The notes beneath the pieces were generated by a model. That model searched no databases and had not been told where the DNA came from. It was given only the letters and a program-made list of their open reading frames with translations. The translations under genes were made by a program, and so were the position numbers. From Bdellovibrionales bacterium (GTDB lineage: Bacteria > Bdellovibrionota > Bdellovibrionia > Bdellovibrionales > UBA1609), in NCBI GenBank assembly GCA_019637855.1, contig JAHBUX010000021.1:1-34611 (forward strand): 34,611 nt of DNA, given 5' to 3'. This document shows, piece after piece, positions 32,700 to 34,611 of this stretch; the stretch's first letter is position 1; the number at the start of each line of letters is the position of its first letter.

Positions 32700-32701
32700 C
32701 A

Positions 32702-33988
32702 ATGGGAGTTCTCTCTTCTCTCTATACCGGTGTATCCGGTCTTGCCGCACAAGGTGAAGCGTTAGGGGTTATTGGTGATAACATCGCCAACGCCAACACC
32801 ACCGGCTTTAAGGCGTCACGAGCCGAATTTCAGGACATCGTGGCCAAATCACTCAAAGGTATTTTGGGTGGTAACCAGATTGGTCGCGGGGTGAAAATCG
32901 GCGCGGTCAACCCCATCCTGGTGCAAGGTAACGTCGACGCCACCGAAAAGGTGACGGACTTGGCCATTGCCGGTGATGGTTACTTCACGCTGAAAGGCAC
33001 GGACGGTGAGTCTTTCACTCGTGACGGTTCCTTCCGTTTCGATAAAGAAGGCTATCTGGTAACGAACGACTATCAGCGCGTTCAAGGTTTCCAGACGGAT
33101 GGCAAAGGCGTCATCATCAATAAACTCGGCGACATCCGTTTCCCACGCGCCCTTGTTCCGGCTCGCGCTACCAACAAGATCCGCATGGATCTAAACTTGG
33201 ATTCGCGCGTTCAAAATTTGAAAGTATTCGATCCTAAAAATCCTTACGATTCTTCGCACTATTCAACGGGAATCGAGATGTACGATTCTCAGGGCAACAA
33301 GCACTTGGTGAACATGTTCTTCACTAAGACCGCCGATCGCACCTGGAACTACGTTGGTATGGTGGATGGCAAAGAAGTAACGGGAGCCAAAGAAGATGAA
33401 ATGGCACAGGTCTGCACCGGTCAGGTGACTTTCACCGTGGACGGCAAATTGGACACCGAAACTCAGACGGTGAGCGCGTTCAATTTCAAGGGCGGTGCTC
33501 TGCAGAACCAGCCGATCAAGATCGATTTCGGCGATTCCATCACCACCGATAAAGGCACGGGCATCGATGGGTCGAAACAGTATGGTAAAGAATCTGACCT
33601 GATCTCGTGGCAACAAGATGGTAGCGCCGCAGGTACGATCAACAACCTGTCCTTCAACGACGAAGGCGTGTTGACGGCTCTGTACTCAAACGGTGAGACA
33701 CAAGATATTGCTCAGATCGCTCTAGCGAAGTTCGAAAATCCGGAAGCTCTCTTCAAGGTTGGTAACAACCGTTTGAAAGAGGCGCGTGATTCCGGTGCTC
33801 CGGCGGTGGGTGCTCCCCAGCGCGCGGGTCGCGGTAAGATCTTTGCTAAGTCCCTTGAGCGTTCGACGGTCGACATGGCCCTAGAATTCGTTAACCTCAT
33901 CCAGAACCAGAGAGGTTTCCAAGCCAACGCTAAGACGATTACGACGACCGATGAATTGCTCGGCGAAGTGATCAATCTCAAGCGTTAA
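32702..33988 (+). CDS. flgE: Flagellar hook protein FlgE
   Basis: The 428-residue protein starts MGVLSSLYTGVSGLAAQGEALGVIGDNIANANTTGFK, the rod/hook N-terminal motif, and ends with a coiled-coil segment containing VDMALEFVNLIQNQRGFQANAKTITTTDELLGEVINLKR. It forms the hook, the universal joint between rod and filament. I chose the ATG at 32702 because GGAGG lies upstream and the longer frame from 32666 adds non-conserved residues. It is the last gene of the operon before a strong terminator. Confidence 0.97.
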   Translation: MGVLSSLYTGVSGLAAQGEALGVIGDNIANANTTGFKASRAEFQDIVAKSLKGILGGNQIGRGVKIGAVNPILVQGNVDATEKVTDLAIAGDGYFTLKGTDGESFTRDGSFRFDKEGYLVTNDYQRVQGFQTDGKGVIINKLGDIRFPRALVPARATNKIRMDLNLDSRVQNLKVFDPKNPYDSSHYSTGIEMYDSQGNKHLVNMFFTKTADRTWNYVGMVDGKEVTGAKEDEMAQVCTGQVTFTVDGKLDTETQTVSAFNFKGGALQNQPIKIDFGDSITTDKGTGIDGSKQYGKESDLISWQQDGSAAGTINNLSFNDEGVLTALYSNGETQDIAQIALAKFENPEALFKVGNNRLKEARDSGAPAVGAPQRAGRGKIFAKSLERSTVDMALEFVNLIQNQRGFQANAKTITTTDELLGEVINLKR

Positions 33989-34006
33989 TCGTAAATGAAC
34001 TCCCAG

Positions 34007-34040
34007 GGGAAGGCTTTGGAGAGAGGGCCTTCCCTTTTTT
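34007..34040 (+). terminator. Rho-independent terminator of the flagellar operon
   Basis: GGGAAGGC (34007-34014) pairs perfectly with GCCTTCCC (34027-34034), and six T residues follow (34035-34040). It lies 18 bases after the flgE stop, a textbook intrinsic terminator. Confidence 0.9.
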
Positions 34041-34356
34041 AATAGGGAATCTCTCAGGCGTATCAATATGAGATATTTGCCGTTGATAAAGATTTAAACT
34101 CAGGGATTTTTCTTAGTTCCAGTTTACATAAACTTTATCTATGAGCTGGGTTTTATTCGCTTTTCTGAACTGGTCGTGCCGGTTCTTCGGACGATAAAGT
34201 AAATACAATTCCATAACTTAGTTATATTGGTCTGTTTTGATCCATCTCACTTGTCCTATTTTCGAACGTTCTATAATCGCATGGAAATCTCGCCTCGATC
34301 ACTAAGGTCCAGGTTACTAAACGCCGAGAAGTCTTAAAGGGATTCTTCAGATTCCA
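34041..34356 (+). promoter_or_regulatory. A/T-rich promoter region of the downstream surface-protein gene
   Basis: I see no gene in this stretch. A TATAAT at 34272-34277 preceded by TTGTCC (34251-34256, 15-base spacer) is a possible sigma-70-type promoter. Upstream lies a perfect palindrome AGTTTA-CA-TAAACT at 34121-34134 and a second inverted repeat with TAACTTAGTTA near 34214-34224, which could be operators. No sigma-54 or flagellin-type sigma-28 motif is convincing. Confidence 0.4.
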
Positions 34357-34611
34357 ATGCGGAGTACGTTTGTGAAGTCATTGGGTACGACATCTGTGAA
34401 TCGCCTGGCGAAGCCGCTATTGTTTGCCTTGGCGATGTTATTAGAACCGGCTGCAGCGCAGTCGGGTTCTCGCCTATTGAATATTAGCGGCATTCTTTAT
34501 AACGCGACTGGCACCGCGATTCTGGACAACAGCGTTCAATTCAAATTGGAGATCCGTGATAAGGACGGTCTTTGCGTTTTGTATTCGGAGACTCACACGG
34601 CGGATTTATCG
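34357..34611 (+). CDS. Secreted surface-protein gene, N-terminus (cut by window end)
   Basis: The frame starts at ATG 34357 or, more likely, GTG 34372, which has GGAG seven bases upstream. It encodes a signal peptide with a basic start and hydrophobic core (LAKPLLFALAMLLEPAAAQ). The mature part begins with LNISGILYNATGTAILDN...KLEIRDKDGLCVLYSE, a beta-rich opening I associate with large Bdellovibrio surface proteins with tail-fibre-like ends. That link is from memory of the pattern and is not tested. The gene runs off the window after about 85 codons. Confidence 0.65.
   Translation, partial: MRSTFVKSLGTTSVNRLAKPLLFALAMLLEPAAAQSGSRLLNISGILYNATGTAILDNSVQFKLEIRDKDGLCVLYSETHTADLS

Noticed and set aside
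34070-34095. Sigma-28 type promoter (GCCGTTGATAA)
   Set aside because: The -10 is interrupted compared with GCCGATAA and there is no TAAA at the right upstream distance.

Overview
The window reads as a chromosomal segment of a Bdellovibrio-like bacterium (Bdellovibrionota). The basis is the flagellar operon layout, TrmFO-type tRNA methylation, Mla-type lipid transport, frequent GTG/TTG starts, a NtrC-like two-component pair, and a last gene that starts like the Bdellovibrio secreted surface proteins. Taxonomy is inferred from gene content only; I recognise no single species marker.

Layout. (1) 1-4941 is an A/T-richer accessory island. The tail of an unknown gene is followed by a minus-strand 125-aa immunity-like gene with a shattered toxin C-terminus just upstream. 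Then comes a plus-strand, translationally coupled run: two exported helical proteins, an exported 571-aa protein with a pre-toxin TG-like segment and variable C-terminal domain, and a second 125-aa immunity-like gene. The two immunity-like proteins are about 64% identical by eye, and each start overlaps the toxin (or toxin-remnant) stop by exactly 11 bases. This is the most novel part of the window: a candidate secreted polymorphic toxin system with a silent/orphan cassette. (2) 4906-8995, minus strand: an operon of M14 peptidase, multi-domain histidine kinase and NtrC-type response regulator. (3) 9075-12280, plus strand: glmU-glmS, ending in a very long near-perfect palindrome (12274-12371) that holds the stop codons of both convergent genes. 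(4) 12365-15175: a DciA/DUF721-like gene divergent from trmFO, then a seven-helix membrane protein with a histidine-less HisKA-like tail. (5) 15196-17978, minus strand: lipoprotein-MlaE-MlaF-MlaD lipid transport operon. (6) 18196-33988, plus strand: a very tightly packed flagellar operon: TPR protein, receiver-less sigma-54 activator, flgB, flgC, fliE, fliF, fliG, fliH, fliI, fliJ, motE-like, fliK, flgD, a TIGR02530-type gene and flgE, closed by a strong terminator at 34007-34040. (7) 34041-34611: an A/T-rich regulatory stretch and the start of a secreted surface-protein gene cut by the window edge.

How the genes work together. The flagellar block encodes proximal rod (FlgB, FlgC, FliE), MS ring and switch (FliF, FliG), the export ATPase complex (FliH, FliI, FliJ), a stator-related coiled-coil protein, hook-length control (FliK), hook cap (FlgD) and hook (FlgE). 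A dedicated sigma-54 activator lies inside the same transcription unit. GlmU and GlmS make UDP-GlcNAc for the envelope, and the Mla operon maintains outer-membrane lipid asymmetry. No rRNA, tRNA, CRISPR array or transposase was seen.
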